A stretch of 64,000 nt of DNA from NCBI RefSeq assembly GCF_000015725.1, contig NC_008825.1, forward strand, positions 3,906,001 to 3,970,000, written 5' to 3'. A program made the translations under genes and the position numbers. The DNA is from Methylibium petroleiphilum PM1 (GTDB lineage: Bacteria > Pseudomonadota > Gammaproteobacteria > Burkholderiales > Burkholderiaceae_C). Positions within the stretch are counted from its first letter, which is position 1; each line of letters starts with the position of its first letter. Shown piece by piece: positions 19,083 to 27,360 of this stretch. The notes beneath the pieces were generated by a model. It did no database searches, had not been told where the DNA came from, and saw only the letters and a list, made by a program, of their open reading frames with translations.

Positions 19083-19136
19083 GGCGCCCTCCGCGACCAG
19101 ACTCGCGTCCTCCACCACTCGCCCGAAACCCTGCCC

Positions 19137-19931
19137 ATGATGTCCCCGCTGCGCCGCCGCCTGAGCACCACCCTCGCCACCGCCCTGGCCGCCTGGCTGC
19201 TCGCAGGCCCCCCCGCCGCCCGCGCGGCCGACGACGAGGTGGTGGTGTTCGCCGCCGCCAGCCTGACCGACGTGCTGCAGGCGATCGCACGGCAGGGCGG
19301 CTTCACCGGCGTCCGGTTCTCGTTCGCGTCGAGTTCCACGCTGGCCCGGCAGATCGAGCAGGGCGCCACCGCGCAGATCTTCGTCAGTGCCGACGAACCC
19401 TGGATGGACGCCGTCGGCAAGGCCGGCCGACTTCTGCCCGGCACGCGGCGCGACTGGGTCGGCAACCGGCTCGCGCTGGTGGCGCCGGGCAGCGCCGAGC
19501 CGACGGCCCCGCCGGAGACGGCCGAGGCCGTGAGCCGGCTGCTGCGCGCCGCCCTGGCCACCCCCGACAGCCGCATCGCCACCGGCGATCCGGCGCACGT
19601 GCCGGTCGGCAAGTATGCGCAGGCCGCGCTCGGCACGCTCGGCCTGTGGGCCGAGGCCGGGCCACGGCTCGCGCGCGCCGACAACGTGCGCTCCGCGCTC
19701 GCCTTCGTGGAGCGCGGCGAGGCGCCGCTCGGCATCACCTACCGGACCGACGCGCTGGCCTCGCGCAAGGTGCAGGTCGTGGCGCTGTTCCCGGCCGACA
19801 GCCATCCGCCGATCCGCTACCCCGCCGCGCTGCTGACCGGTGCCGGGCCGGCCGCTCACCGCTTCTACGAACACCTGTTCGGCGCCGAGGCGGGTGCCTT
19901 GCTGAAGGCCGCCGGCTTCTCGGCGCCCTGA
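19137..19931 (+). CDS. modA: Molybdate ABC transporter substrate-binding protein
   Basis: 264 residues with a signal peptide ending ARAAD. The mature protein begins DEVVVFAAASLTDVLQAIAR, the standard ModA opening. FSFASSSTLARQIEQGA and the later GDPAHVPVGKYAQAAL segment carry the oxyanion-binding residues. It captures molybdate in the periplasm for ModBC. It sits directly after the molybdenum enzyme operon, so metal supply and enzyme are probably co-expressed. ATG codons at 19137 and 19140 are both possible. Confidence 0.94.
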   Translation: MMSPLRRRLSTTLATALAAWLLAGPPAARAADDEVVVFAAASLTDVLQAIARQGGFTGVRFSFASSSTLARQIEQGATAQIFVSADEPWMDAVGKAGRLLPGTRRDWVGNRLALVAPGSAEPTAPPETAEAVSRLLRAALATPDSRIATGDPAHVPVGKYAQAALGTLGLWAEAGPRLARADNVRSALAFVERGEAPLGITYRTDALASRKVQVVALFPADSHPPIRYPAALLTGAGPAAHRFYEHLFGAEAGALLKAAGFSAP

Positions 19932-20011
19932 TCGCGCCGCGGCGCCCACCGGTCTGGCACAGTCGGGACCCGTTCCGACCGCCACCGCCCGCCCGCGCGG
20001 GCGAGACCCCC

Positions 20012-20698
20012 TTGACCCCGCTCGAACTCCAGGCCCTGTGGCTCAGCCTGCAGGTCGCAGCCACCGCGACCGCGCTGACGCTGCCCGTCGCGCTGCTGCT
20101 CGCGCTCGCGCTGGCGCGCGGCCGCTGGCCCGGCAAGGCGCTGCTGGAGGCCGCGGTGAACCTGCCGCTGGTGCTGCCGCCTGTGGTGATCGGCTATGCG
20201 CTGCTGCTGGGCTTCGGCCGCCAGGGCCCGCTGGGCCGCTGGCTGCACGAATGGCTCGGCGTCAGCTTCGTGTTCAGCTTCCGCGGCGCGGTGCTGGCCG
20301 CCGCGGTGATGGCGCTGCCGCTGATGGTGCGCGCGGTGCGGCAGGCGCTGGAGGCCGTCGACCGCGGTCTGGAGGACGCCGCGCGCACGCTCGGCGCCTC
20401 GCGGCTCGATGCCTTCGCGAGCGTGACGCTGCCGCTGGCCGCGCCCGGCCTGCTGTCGGGCGCGGTGCTGGGTTTCGCGGCCTCGCTCGGCGAGTTCGGC
20501 GCGACCATCACCTTCGTCTCCAACGTGCCGGGGCAGACCCAGACACTGCCGCTGGCGATCTACAGCGCGCTGCAGAGCGCCGACGGCGAGGCTGCCGCGC
20601 TGCGGCTGGTCGCGTGCTCGGTGCTGCTGGCGCTCGCCGCGCTGGCGCTGGCGCAGTGGAGCCACCGGCGCGTGGCCGGCTGGCTGGGGCAGCGATGA
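20012..20698 (+). CDS. modB: Molybdate ABC transporter permease
   Basis: 228 residues beginning at a TTG codon with GCGAG upstream; no ATG or GTG in frame fits the family start (LTPLELQALWLSLQVA). It has about five membrane helices and the EAA loop DAARTLGASRLDAFASVTLP. It forms the inner-membrane channel for molybdate. The stop overlaps the modC start by 4 bases. Confidence 0.92.
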   Translation: MTPLELQALWLSLQVAATATALTLPVALLLALALARGRWPGKALLEAAVNLPLVLPPVVIGYALLLGFGRQGPLGRWLHEWLGVSFVFSFRGAVLAAAVMALPLMVRAVRQALEAVDRGLEDAARTLGASRLDAFASVTLPLAAPGLLSGAVLGFAASLGEFGATITFVSNVPGQTQTLPLAIYSALQSADGEAAALRLVACSVLLALAALALAQWSHRRVAGWLGQR

Positions 20699-21825
20699 GC
20701 CTGCTGATCGACGTGAGCGTCGCTCGCGGCGACACCGGCGTGACGGCGCGCATCGACGTGCCGCCGCAGGGCATCACGGCGCTGATCGGCCGCAGCGGTG
20801 CCGGTAAGAGCACGCTGCTGCAGGCGGCCGCAGGTCTGCTGCGGCCGGTGACCGGCCGCGTCGCGATCGACGGCAGCACGCTGTTCGATGCCGCGTCCGG
20901 CACCGACCTGGCGCCCGGGGCGCGGCGACTGGGCGTCGTGTTCCAGGACGGTCGACTGTTTCCGCACCGCGACGTGCGCGCCAACCTGCTCTACGGCGCC
21001 AAGCGCGCGCCGGCCTCCGCCGCAGGGCCCGCGCTCGACGAGGTGGTGGCGCTGCTGGGCCTCGCGCCGCTGCTGGCGCGCCGGCCGCACCAGCTTTCGG
21101 GCGGGGAACGGCAGCGCGTCGCGCTCGGTCGCGCGCTGCTGGGCAAGCCACGCGCGCTGCTGATGGACGAGCCGCTGGCCTCGCTCGACCCGCCGCGCCG
21201 CCAGGAGCTGCTGGGCTACCTGGCCGCGCTGCCGGCACGGCTGAACCTGCCCATCCTCTACGTCACCCACCAGATGGACGAGGTGATGCGCCTGGCCGAC
21301 CGCGTGGTGCTGCTGGCCGACGGCCGGGTGGCGGCCGAGGGCCCGGCGCTGGAGCTGTTGTCCGACCTGACACTGGGCCCGCTGGTCGGTCGCTTCGAGG
21401 CCGGCAGCGTGCTGGCCGGCAGCGTGGCCGAGCAGCTGGGCGACTGGCAGCTCACCACGGTGATGGTCGCCGGCCAGCGGGTGACGGTGCCGCAGGTGGC
21501 CGCCGCACCCGGCGCCGCGGTGCGGCTGCGCATCCGCGCGCGCGATGTGGCGCTGCAGCGCGAGGTGCTGGCGTCGAGCGCGAGCAACCAGCTCGCCGGC
21601 ACGGTACTGCGCGTGATCGAGCGCGAGGCGCCGTATGCCGCGGTGGAGCTGGCGCTCGGCCCGGGCGGCGCGCCGGGCGAGCGCCTGTGGGCGCTCGTGA
21701 CGCAACGCTCGGTGCAGGCCCTGGCGGTGGCGCCGGGTCAGCCGATGGTGGCCAGCTTCAAGGCGGTGGCGGTCGAAGGGCGCGCCGCCGCCGTCCATAC
21801 CGAAACGGAGTCCTCGTCCTCATGA
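20695..21825 (+). CDS. modC: Molybdate ABC transporter ATP-binding protein
   Basis: 376 residues. The ATPase domain has Walker A GRSGAGKST near residue 32, the signature LSGGERQRVALGRALL near 137, Walker B ALLMDEPLASLD and the switch His in YVTHQMDE. The C-terminal third is a TOBE/Mop-type domain (LASSASNQLAGTVLRVI), which binds molybdate in ModC proteins. The end is a short Ser-rich tail overlapping the MOSC gene by 4 bases. Confidence 0.95.
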   Translation: MSLLIDVSVARGDTGVTARIDVPPQGITALIGRSGAGKSTLLQAAAGLLRPVTGRVAIDGSTLFDAASGTDLAPGARRLGVVFQDGRLFPHRDVRANLLYGAKRAPASAAGPALDEVVALLGLAPLLARRPHQLSGGERQRVALGRALLGKPRALLMDEPLASLDPPRRQELLGYLAALPARLNLPILYVTHQMDEVMRLADRVVLLADGRVAAEGPALELLSDLTLGPLVGRFEAGSVLAGSVAEQLGDWQLTTVMVAGQRVTVPQVAAAPGAAVRLRIRARDVALQREVLASSASNQLAGTVLRVIEREAPYAAVELALGPGGAPGERLWALVTQRSVQALAVAPGQPMVASFKAVAVEGRAAAVHTETESSSS

Positions 21826-22415
21826 GCAACGCGCTGCGGGTCCTGAGCGTCAACGTCGCCGAGGCGCGCCCGCTGGACGTCGGCGAGAACCGCCGCGTCC
21901 AGAGCGCGATCGGCAAGCGCGGCGTGAGCGGCGCGGTGGCGGTGGGCCGGCTCGGGCTCGCCGGCGACGAACAGGCCGACCCCACGGTGCACGGCGGCCT
22001 CGACAAGGCCATCTACGCCTACCCCAGCGAGCACTACGCGTTCTGGCAGACGGTGCGCGCGCAGGCCCGCGTGGCGCCATGGGACGAGGCGCTGCCGCAC
22101 GGCTTCATGGGCGAGAACCTCACGCTCGCCGGCCTGCGGGAAGGCCAGCTGTGGATCGGCGACGTGCTGCGCTTCCCGCACTGCGTGCTGGCGGTCGCCG
22201 CGCCACGCCAGCCCTGCTACAAGTTCAACGCGGTGATGGGCTTCAACCAGGCCTCCAAGCTGATGCTGCAGTCGGGCTACTGCGGCGTCTACCTCGCAGT
22301 GCGCGAGCCGGGCACGATCGCCGCCGGCGAGACGGGCGAGCTGCAGCCGGGCCCGCGAGAGGTCGGCATTCCCGAGCTGTTCCGCGCGGTGATGGGCAGG
22401 CACCGCCGCGACTGA
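21822..22415 (+). CDS. MOSC domain protein (YiiM-like)
   Basis: 197 residues, a stand-alone MOSC domain with the conserved VHGGLDKAIYAYPSEHY and GFMGENLT segments and the cysteine in PRQPCYKFN. MOSC domains occur in molybdenum-cofactor sulfurases and in YiiM/mARC-type proteins that bind the cofactor. Translation is coupled to modC, which supports a role in molybdenum-cofactor handling. A sulfur-related role next to a damaged fdhD is tempting but unproven. Confidence 0.85.
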   Translation: MSNALRVLSVNVAEARPLDVGENRRVQSAIGKRGVSGAVAVGRLGLAGDEQADPTVHGGLDKAIYAYPSEHYAFWQTVRAQARVAPWDEALPHGFMGENLTLAGLREGQLWIGDVLRFPHCVLAVAAPRQPCYKFNAVMGFNQASKLMLQSGYCGVYLAVREPGTIAAGETGELQPGPREVGIPELFRAVMGRHRRD

Positions 22416-22455
22416 CGCGCGAGGGCCGCGTTGCCCGGCGCGCGACAATCACCGC

Positions 22456-23298
22456 ATGCTCGCCTACCGACACGCCTTCCATGCGGGCAACCATGCCGAC
22501 GTCCTCAAGCACACCGTGCTGTGCGCAGTGCTGCGCCACATGGCGCAGAAGGACAAGCCCTACCGGCTGATCGACACCCACGCCGGCGCTGGCGGCTACT
22601 CGCTGGGCACGCCCGAGGCGCTGAAGAAGGGCGAGTTCGAGCACGGCATCGCGCGCCTGATGGACCGCAGCGACCTGCCGCCCATGGTGGCCGACTACGT
22701 GCAAGTGGTGCGCGACTTCAATCCCGATGGGGGCCTGGGCCGCTACCCCGGCTCGCCCGAGTTCGAACGACGGCTGCTGCGCCCGCAGGACGAGCTGCGC
22801 CTGTTCGAACTGCACCCGGCCGACCTGCGCACGCTCGCCGCCCACCATGCCGACCGGCCGCACACCGAGGTCCACCACGAGGACGGCTTCACCGGGCTGC
22901 GGGCCCAGCTGCCGCCGCCCTCGCGCCGCGCGGTGGTGCTGATCGACCCGTCCTACGAGCTGAAGGCCGACTACGCCCGGCTCGTCGCGACCGTGCGCGA
23001 GGCGCTGCAGCGCTTTGCGGAAGCCGTGATCCTGGTCTGGTACCCGCAGGTCAGCCGGATCGAGGCCGCGCAACTGCCCAAGCGGCTGCAGAACCTGGCG
23101 CCCAAGGGCTGGCTGCATGCCCGGCTCACCGTGCAGCCGCTCGACGTGCAGGGCTTCGGCCTGGCCGGCAGCGGCATGGTGGTGATCAACCCGCCCTGGA
23201 CGCTGCACGCCCAGTTGCGCGACACGCTGCCCTATCTGGCCCAGGCACTGGCGCAGGTCGACACGCCGAGCCACCTGCTCGAACAGCGCGCGGCCTGA
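22456..23298 (+). CDS. rlmJ: 23S rRNA (adenine-2030-N6)-methyltransferase RlmJ
   Basis: 280 residues. It opens MLAYRHAFHAGNHADVLKH, the hallmark of the RlmJ/YhiR family, followed by the SAM-binding DTHAGAGGY. The catalytic motif is DPSYE near residue 165, where the family normally has DPPYE, so Ser replaces one Pro. The enzyme methylates A2030 of 23S rRNA. It lies 40 bases after the MOSC gene and may be read from the same transcript. Confidence 0.93.
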   Translation: MLAYRHAFHAGNHADVLKHTVLCAVLRHMAQKDKPYRLIDTHAGAGGYSLGTPEALKKGEFEHGIARLMDRSDLPPMVADYVQVVRDFNPDGGLGRYPGSPEFERRLLRPQDELRLFELHPADLRTLAAHHADRPHTEVHHEDGFTGLRAQLPPPSRRAVVLIDPSYELKADYARLVATVREALQRFAEAVILVWYPQVSRIEAAQLPKRLQNLAPKGWLHARLTVQPLDVQGFGLAGSGMVVINPPWTLHAQLRDTLPYLAQALAQVDTPSHLLEQRAA

Positions 23299-23376
23299 GC
23301 GCGCCGTCGCGCACTCGGTGCGCTCCTCGCTGCCGGACAGGACCGGCGCAGCCGATGCCGTTGAAGTCGCTTGAAT

Positions 23377-23395
23377 AATGCGAATGATTCGCATT
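23377..23395 (+). promoter_or_regulatory. Fur box upstream of tonB
   Basis: AATGCGAATGATTCGCATT is a perfect 9-1-9 inverted repeat about 100 bases before tonB. It aligns with the boxes at 30867 and 38701 and matches Fur sites seen upstream of siderophore genes in Burkholderiales, implying iron repression of tonB-exbBD. Confidence 0.85.
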
Positions 23396-23495
23396 AAAAT
23401 GGCTCGTTCCGGCTTCGGCCGTCCCGCCGAGCCCTCGGCGCACCGGCTCTGACCGAGGCGCCCTCTCGCCGGTCCTGCGGACCCCAAGACTTCTC

Positions 23496-24212
23496 ATGAG
23501 CTCTGGTTTGCCTCCCCTGCCGAACGGCGTCGCGCCCCCACCGCTGCCCACCGCCTCGTCGGAAGGCCTGATGCCGGGCGCGCGGCGCGGGCTGGTGCTG
23601 GGCGTGCTGGCGGCGCACGTTGCCGGCGGCTGGGGCCTGCTGCAGATCGACTCGGTGCGCGAAGCGGTGCAGGCCGCCGCGCCGATCATGGTCGACCTGA
23701 TCGCGCCGCCGGCCCCGCCGGTGCCGATCCCGCCGCCTCCGCCCCCGCCGCCACGGCCGCTCCTGAAGAAGCCGCCGCCGCCCGCGCCGATCCTCGTCAG
23801 CGAACCGGCGCCGACACCGGAACCGCCGGTGTTCGTCGCGCCCCCGCCGCCCCCCGAGCCCCCCGTCATCGTGGCGGTCGAGCCGCCGCCGGCGCCTCCC
23901 GCACCACCGGCCCCGCCGCCGCAGCCGCGCACCGTGGCGATCACACAGGTCGAGTACCTGACGCCGCCGAACCTGGTCTACCCGACCGCTTCCAAGCGGC
24001 TCAACGAATCGGGCCGCGTGCACGTGCGCGTGCTGGTCGACGACCAAGGCCTGCCGCGCCAGATGCTCCTGCAGCGCTCGTCCGGCTTCTCCCGCCTCGA
24101 CGACGCCGCACTCGCCACCGTGAAGGCAACGCGCTTCAAGCCCTACACCGAGAACGGCGTGGCCCAGCCCTTCTGGGTCGTGATGCCCCTGGTCTTTGAA
24201 ATGGAGAGATGA
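23496..24212 (+). CDS. tonB: TonB energy transducer
   Basis: 238 residues. A membrane anchor near residues 30-48 is followed by a very Pro-rich spacer (about residues 65-145). The C-terminal TonB domain (VEYLTPPNLVYPTASKRLNE onward) ends FWVVMPLVFEMER. It couples the inner-membrane proton gradient to outer-membrane receptors such as the two siderophore receptors in this window. A Fur box lies upstream, and the stop overlaps the exbB start by 4 bases. Confidence 0.93.
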   Translation: MSSGLPPLPNGVAPPPLPTASSEGLMPGARRGLVLGVLAAHVAGGWGLLQIDSVREAVQAAAPIMVDLIAPPAPPVPIPPPPPPPPRPLLKKPPPPAPILVSEPAPTPEPPVFVAPPPPPEPPVIVAVEPPPAPPAPPAPPPQPRTVAITQVEYLTPPNLVYPTASKRLNESGRVHVRVLVDDQGLPRQMLLQRSSGFSRLDDAALATVKATRFKPYTENGVAQPFWVVMPLVFEMER

Positions 24213-24979
24213 CCGTGACCGATGTGAACACTTCGATGGGCTTCGCCCACTTCATCGCGCAGAGCGATTTCGTCGGCAAGTCGCTGCTGGCCGTGCTGGT
24301 GGTGATGTCGGCCATCTCGTGGACCCTGATCGTCGTCAAGGGCCTCGGCCAGCTGCTGCGCACGCGGCGCAGCGAGAAGTTCCTGCTCTTCTTCTGGAAC
24401 GCACGCTCGCTCGACGAGGTGGGCGCCGAGATCGGCACCCATGGCGTGCAGGAGCCGTTCGCGCACCTGACCGCCCACGCGATCAACGCGCAGGCCCACC
24501 ATGCCCGCTACGGCGCGGCCAAGCTGGAGGAGGCGGGCACCGCGCAGGACTTCGTCACCCGCACCATCAAGAAGGTGCTCGACGAGGAGACCACGCGGCT
24601 CGAGAACGGCCTGACCTGGCTCGCGACGATCGGCGCCACCGCGCCCTTCGTCGGCCTGTTCGGCACGGTCTGGGGCGTGTACCACGCGCTGGTGGCGATC
24701 GGCATGAGCGGCTCGGGCACGCTCGACAAGGTGGCCGGCCCGGTGGGCGAGGCGCTGATCATGACCGGCATCGGCCTCGCGGTCGCGATCCCCGCGGTGA
24801 TGGCCTACAACGCCATCACGCGCAGCAACCGCGTGCTCAACGCCAAGCTCGACGCCTTCGCCTTCGAGCTGATGACCTTCCTGTCGATGGGTTCGCCGCT
24901 GGCCGACGCCGCGAAGAGCGGCAGCGACAACGTGCGCACGATGCCGGGCAAGCTGACCCCGGCCGCGCGCGGCGCCTGA
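24209..24979 (+). CDS. exbB: TonB-associated proton channel subunit ExbB
   Basis: 256 residues with three membrane helices (about residues 22-42, 140-165 and 180-205). The MotA/TolQ/ExbB signature GLTWLATIGATAPFVGLFGTV is present, as is the GIGLAVAIPAVMAYN helix. It forms the proton channel with ExbD and drives TonB. It is coupled to tonB and followed by exbD after 38 bases. Confidence 0.94.
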   Translation: MTVTDVNTSMGFAHFIAQSDFVGKSLLAVLVVMSAISWTLIVVKGLGQLLRTRRSEKFLLFFWNARSLDEVGAEIGTHGVQEPFAHLTAHAINAQAHHARYGAAKLEEAGTAQDFVTRTIKKVLDEETTRLENGLTWLATIGATAPFVGLFGTVWGVYHALVAIGMSGSGTLDKVAGPVGEALIMTGIGLAVAIPAVMAYNAITRSNRVLNAKLDAFAFELMTFLSMGSPLADAAKSGSDNVRTMPGKLTPAARGA

Positions 24980-25017
24980 GCCCTTCCCTTCACCCTTCAC
25001 GCAGGAGCCAGCCCACC

Positions 25018-25437
25018 ATGGCCTTCGCCAGCTTCGACCGCAAATCCTCGTCCGCTCCGGTGTCCGAGATCAACATGGTGCCGCTGATCGACGTGATGCT
25101 GGTGCTGCTGGTGATCTTCATCGTCACCGCCCCGCTGCTCACCCATGCGGTCAAGCTCGACCTGCCGAAGGCGAGCAGCCAGGTCAACGAGCTCAAGCCC
25201 GACAAGATCGAGTTCGCGATCGACGGCGCCGGCGTCCGCTTCTGGAACGGCGAGACGGTGACACGCGAAGAGGCCGCGCAGCGCTTCGCCGACGCCGGAC
25301 AGAAGCAGCCGCAACCCGAGGTGCATCTGCGCGCCGACCAGGCGGTGGCCTACCGCTACGTCGCCGAGACCCTGGCCGACGCCTCGAAGGCGGGCCTGAG
25401 CAAGGTCGGCTTCGTCAGCGAGCCCGACGCGCGCTGA
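25018..25437 (+). CDS. exbD: TonB-associated proton channel subunit ExbD
   Basis: 139 residues with one N-terminal membrane helix. The helix carries the essential Asp in NMVPLIDVMLVLLVIFIV, and the rest is a periplasmic ExbD/TolR domain. It completes the ExbBD-TonB complex. A GGAG ribosome site precedes the ATG. A long hairpin follows the gene. Confidence 0.94.
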   Translation: MAFASFDRKSSSAPVSEINMVPLIDVMLVLLVIFIVTAPLLTHAVKLDLPKASSQVNELKPDKIEFAIDGAGVRFWNGETVTREEAAQRFADAGQKQPQPEVHLRADQAVAYRYVAETLADASKAGLSKVGFVSEPDAR

Positions 25438-25461
25438 CCGCGGCCACGCCGCCTGCCGGAC

Positions 25462-25490
25462 GACGAAGGCCGCCGCGTGCGGCCTTCGTC
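25462..25490 (+). terminator. Hairpin after exbD
   Basis: A perfect 12-base stem (GACGAAGGCCGC, loop CGCGT, GCGGCCTTCGTC) begins 25 bases after the exbD stop. There is no long T-run beyond the stem. It separates the tonB operon from the macA pump genes. Confidence 0.6.
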
Positions 25491-25650
25491 ACATCGGGCC
25501 CGTGACACCGGCGCGGCCCGCCCGGGCTTTACAAAGCCGCCACAATCGCGCCCCATTGCTTAACCGTGCGGCCCGCAGACTGGCGACTCCTTCGCCGCCA
25601 GCCCACACCGACCGCCGCACCCGCACCCCAGGACCCCGGCTCCGTTTCCC

Positions 25651-27360
25651 ATGACCGCACCTCCCGACACCGCATCGCGCCCGCGTTGGCGCCGCCTTCT
25701 CGCCCATCGTGCCCTGTGGGCCGTGATCGCGCTGCTGCTGATCGTCGGCGGCGGCTACGCGGCCTGGCGCCTGTTCTATGGCCAGCCCAACCTGCGCGAG
25801 CAGTACCAGTTCGCGACGGTGCAGCGCGCCGACATCCAGGACCTGGTGACCGCGACCGGCACCGTGCAGCCGCGCGACTACGTCGACGTCGGCGCACAGG
25901 TGTCCGGGCAGTTGAAGCGGCTGCACGTCGAGGTCGGCTCGATCGTCAAGGCCGGCGACCTGCTGGCCGAGATCGACCCGACGGTGCTGACCGCCACCGT
26001 CGATGCGCGCCGCGCCGGCCTGCGCAACCAGCGCGCGACGCTGGCCGAGCGTGAATCGCAGTACGCGCTGGCGCAGCTGCTGCTCACCCGCCAGCGCAAC
26101 CTGATGAAGGACGACGCGACGACCACCGAGTCACTGCAGCAGGCCGAGGCCACCGCCAAGGCCGCCAAGGCGCAGATCGACGCCATCAAGGCGTCGATCG
26201 AGCAGACCGAGTCGACGCTCCGGGCCGACGAGGCCAACCTCAACTACGCCAAGATCTACGCCCCGCTGGCCGGCACCGTGGTCAGCGTCACCGCGCGCCA
26301 GGGCCAGACCCTGAACGCCAACCAGTCGGCGCCGACCATCCTGCGCATCGCCGACCTGTCGACGATGACGGTGCAGACCCAGGTGTCGGAAGCCGACGTC
26401 AGCAAGCTGCGCCAGGACATGACGGTCTACTTCACGACCCTGGGCAGCCAGGGCCGGCGCTGGTACGGCACGCTGCGCAAGGTGGAGCCGACGCCGACCG
26501 TGACCAACAACGTGGTGCTCTACAACGCGCTGTTCGACGTGCCCAACAACAACCAGGCACTGATGACGAACATGACCGCGCAGGTCTTCTTCATCGCGGC
26601 CGAGGCCAAGGATGCGCTGGTCGTGCCGGTCGCGGCGATCGGCAGCACCGGCAGCGGACGCACCGGCGGGGGCCGCCGCGAGCGCGGCGAGCCCGAGCGC
26701 GCCGCATCGGCACCGGCCGAGGGCGCCAGCGCTCCCGCGGCCTCCGCCTCCCCCCCGACCACGAGTGCGGGGGCCGCGTCCGTACCAGCACGGCGCAGCA
26801 GCAGCAGCGCGGCCCCTGCCGCAGCCCCGGCGGGAACGGGCGCTGCGGCGCCGCGCAGTGGCGCACCACTGCCGGAGCGCTTCGCGGGCATGAGCCGGGA
26901 AGAGCGCCGCGCCGCGTTCGAGGCGATGTCCCCCGAGGAGCGCCAGGCCTTGCGCGAACAGCGCCTGGCGGCCGGCGATGACCGCCTCCACCGCGGCGAG
27001 AACGCACGTGCACCGGCGACGGCACGCGCCGCATCGGCAACCGCCGCCGCCAGCGGCCCGACCATTCCTGCCACCGGCGGCTTCGCGACCGTCGAACGGC
27101 CGCGCGGCACGCGCCGCTCGACCGTGAAGGTCCTGACGCCGGCCGGCACGCTGGAGGAACGCAGCGTCGAACTCGGCGTGAGCAACCGTGTGCAGGTGCA
27201 GGTGCTGTCCGGGTTGAGCGAGGGCGACCAGGTCGTCGCCGGCATCAAGCAGCCGCAGCAGGCGCAGGCCCCCCGCAGCGCCGGCGCGCAGGGCGGTGGC
27301 CTGCAGCAGGGGCCGGCCGGCATGCCGCCGGGCATGGGACAGGCGCCGCGAGGCCGCTGA
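25651..27360 (+). CDS. macA: MacA-like efflux periplasmic adaptor with Ala-rich insert
   Basis: 569 residues, longer than the usual 370-400 of MacA. A membrane anchor lies at residues 24-42. The lipoyl/barrel-sandwich halves flank a coiled-coil hairpin near 105-200, and the beta-barrel follows. A low-complexity Ala/Ser/Pro/Arg insert of about 140 residues (roughly 335-475) separates it from the C-terminal membrane-proximal domain. The insert includes a charged helix, [20 protein letters not shown]. MacA links the MacB pump to an outer-membrane channel. The stop and the macB start share one base. Confidence 0.88.
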   Translation: MTAPPDTASRPRWRRLLAHRALWAVIALLLIVGGGYAAWRLFYGQPNLREQYQFATVQRADIQDLVTATGTVQPRDYVDVGAQVSGQLKRLHVEVGSIVKAGDLLAEIDPTVLTATVDARRAGLRNQRATLAERESQYALAQLLLTRQRNLMKDDATTTESLQQAEATAKAAKAQIDAIKASIEQTESTLRADEANLNYAKIYAPLAGTVVSVTARQGQTLNANQSAPTILRIADLSTMTVQTQVSEADVSKLRQDMTVYFTTLGSQGRRWYGTLRKVEPTPTVTNNVVLYNALFDVPNNNQALMTNMTAQVFFIAAEAKDALVVPVAAIGSTGSGRTGGGRRERGEPERAASAPAEGASAPAASASPPTTSAGAASVPARRSSSSAAPAAAPAGTGAAAPRSGAPLPERFAGMSREERRAAFEAMSPEERQALREQRLAAGDDRLHRGENARAPATARAASATAAASGPTIPATGGFATVERPRGTRRSTVKVLTPAGTLEERSVELGVSNRVQVQVLSGLSEGDQVVAGIKQPQQAQAPRSAGAQGGGLQQGPAGMPPGMGQAPRGR

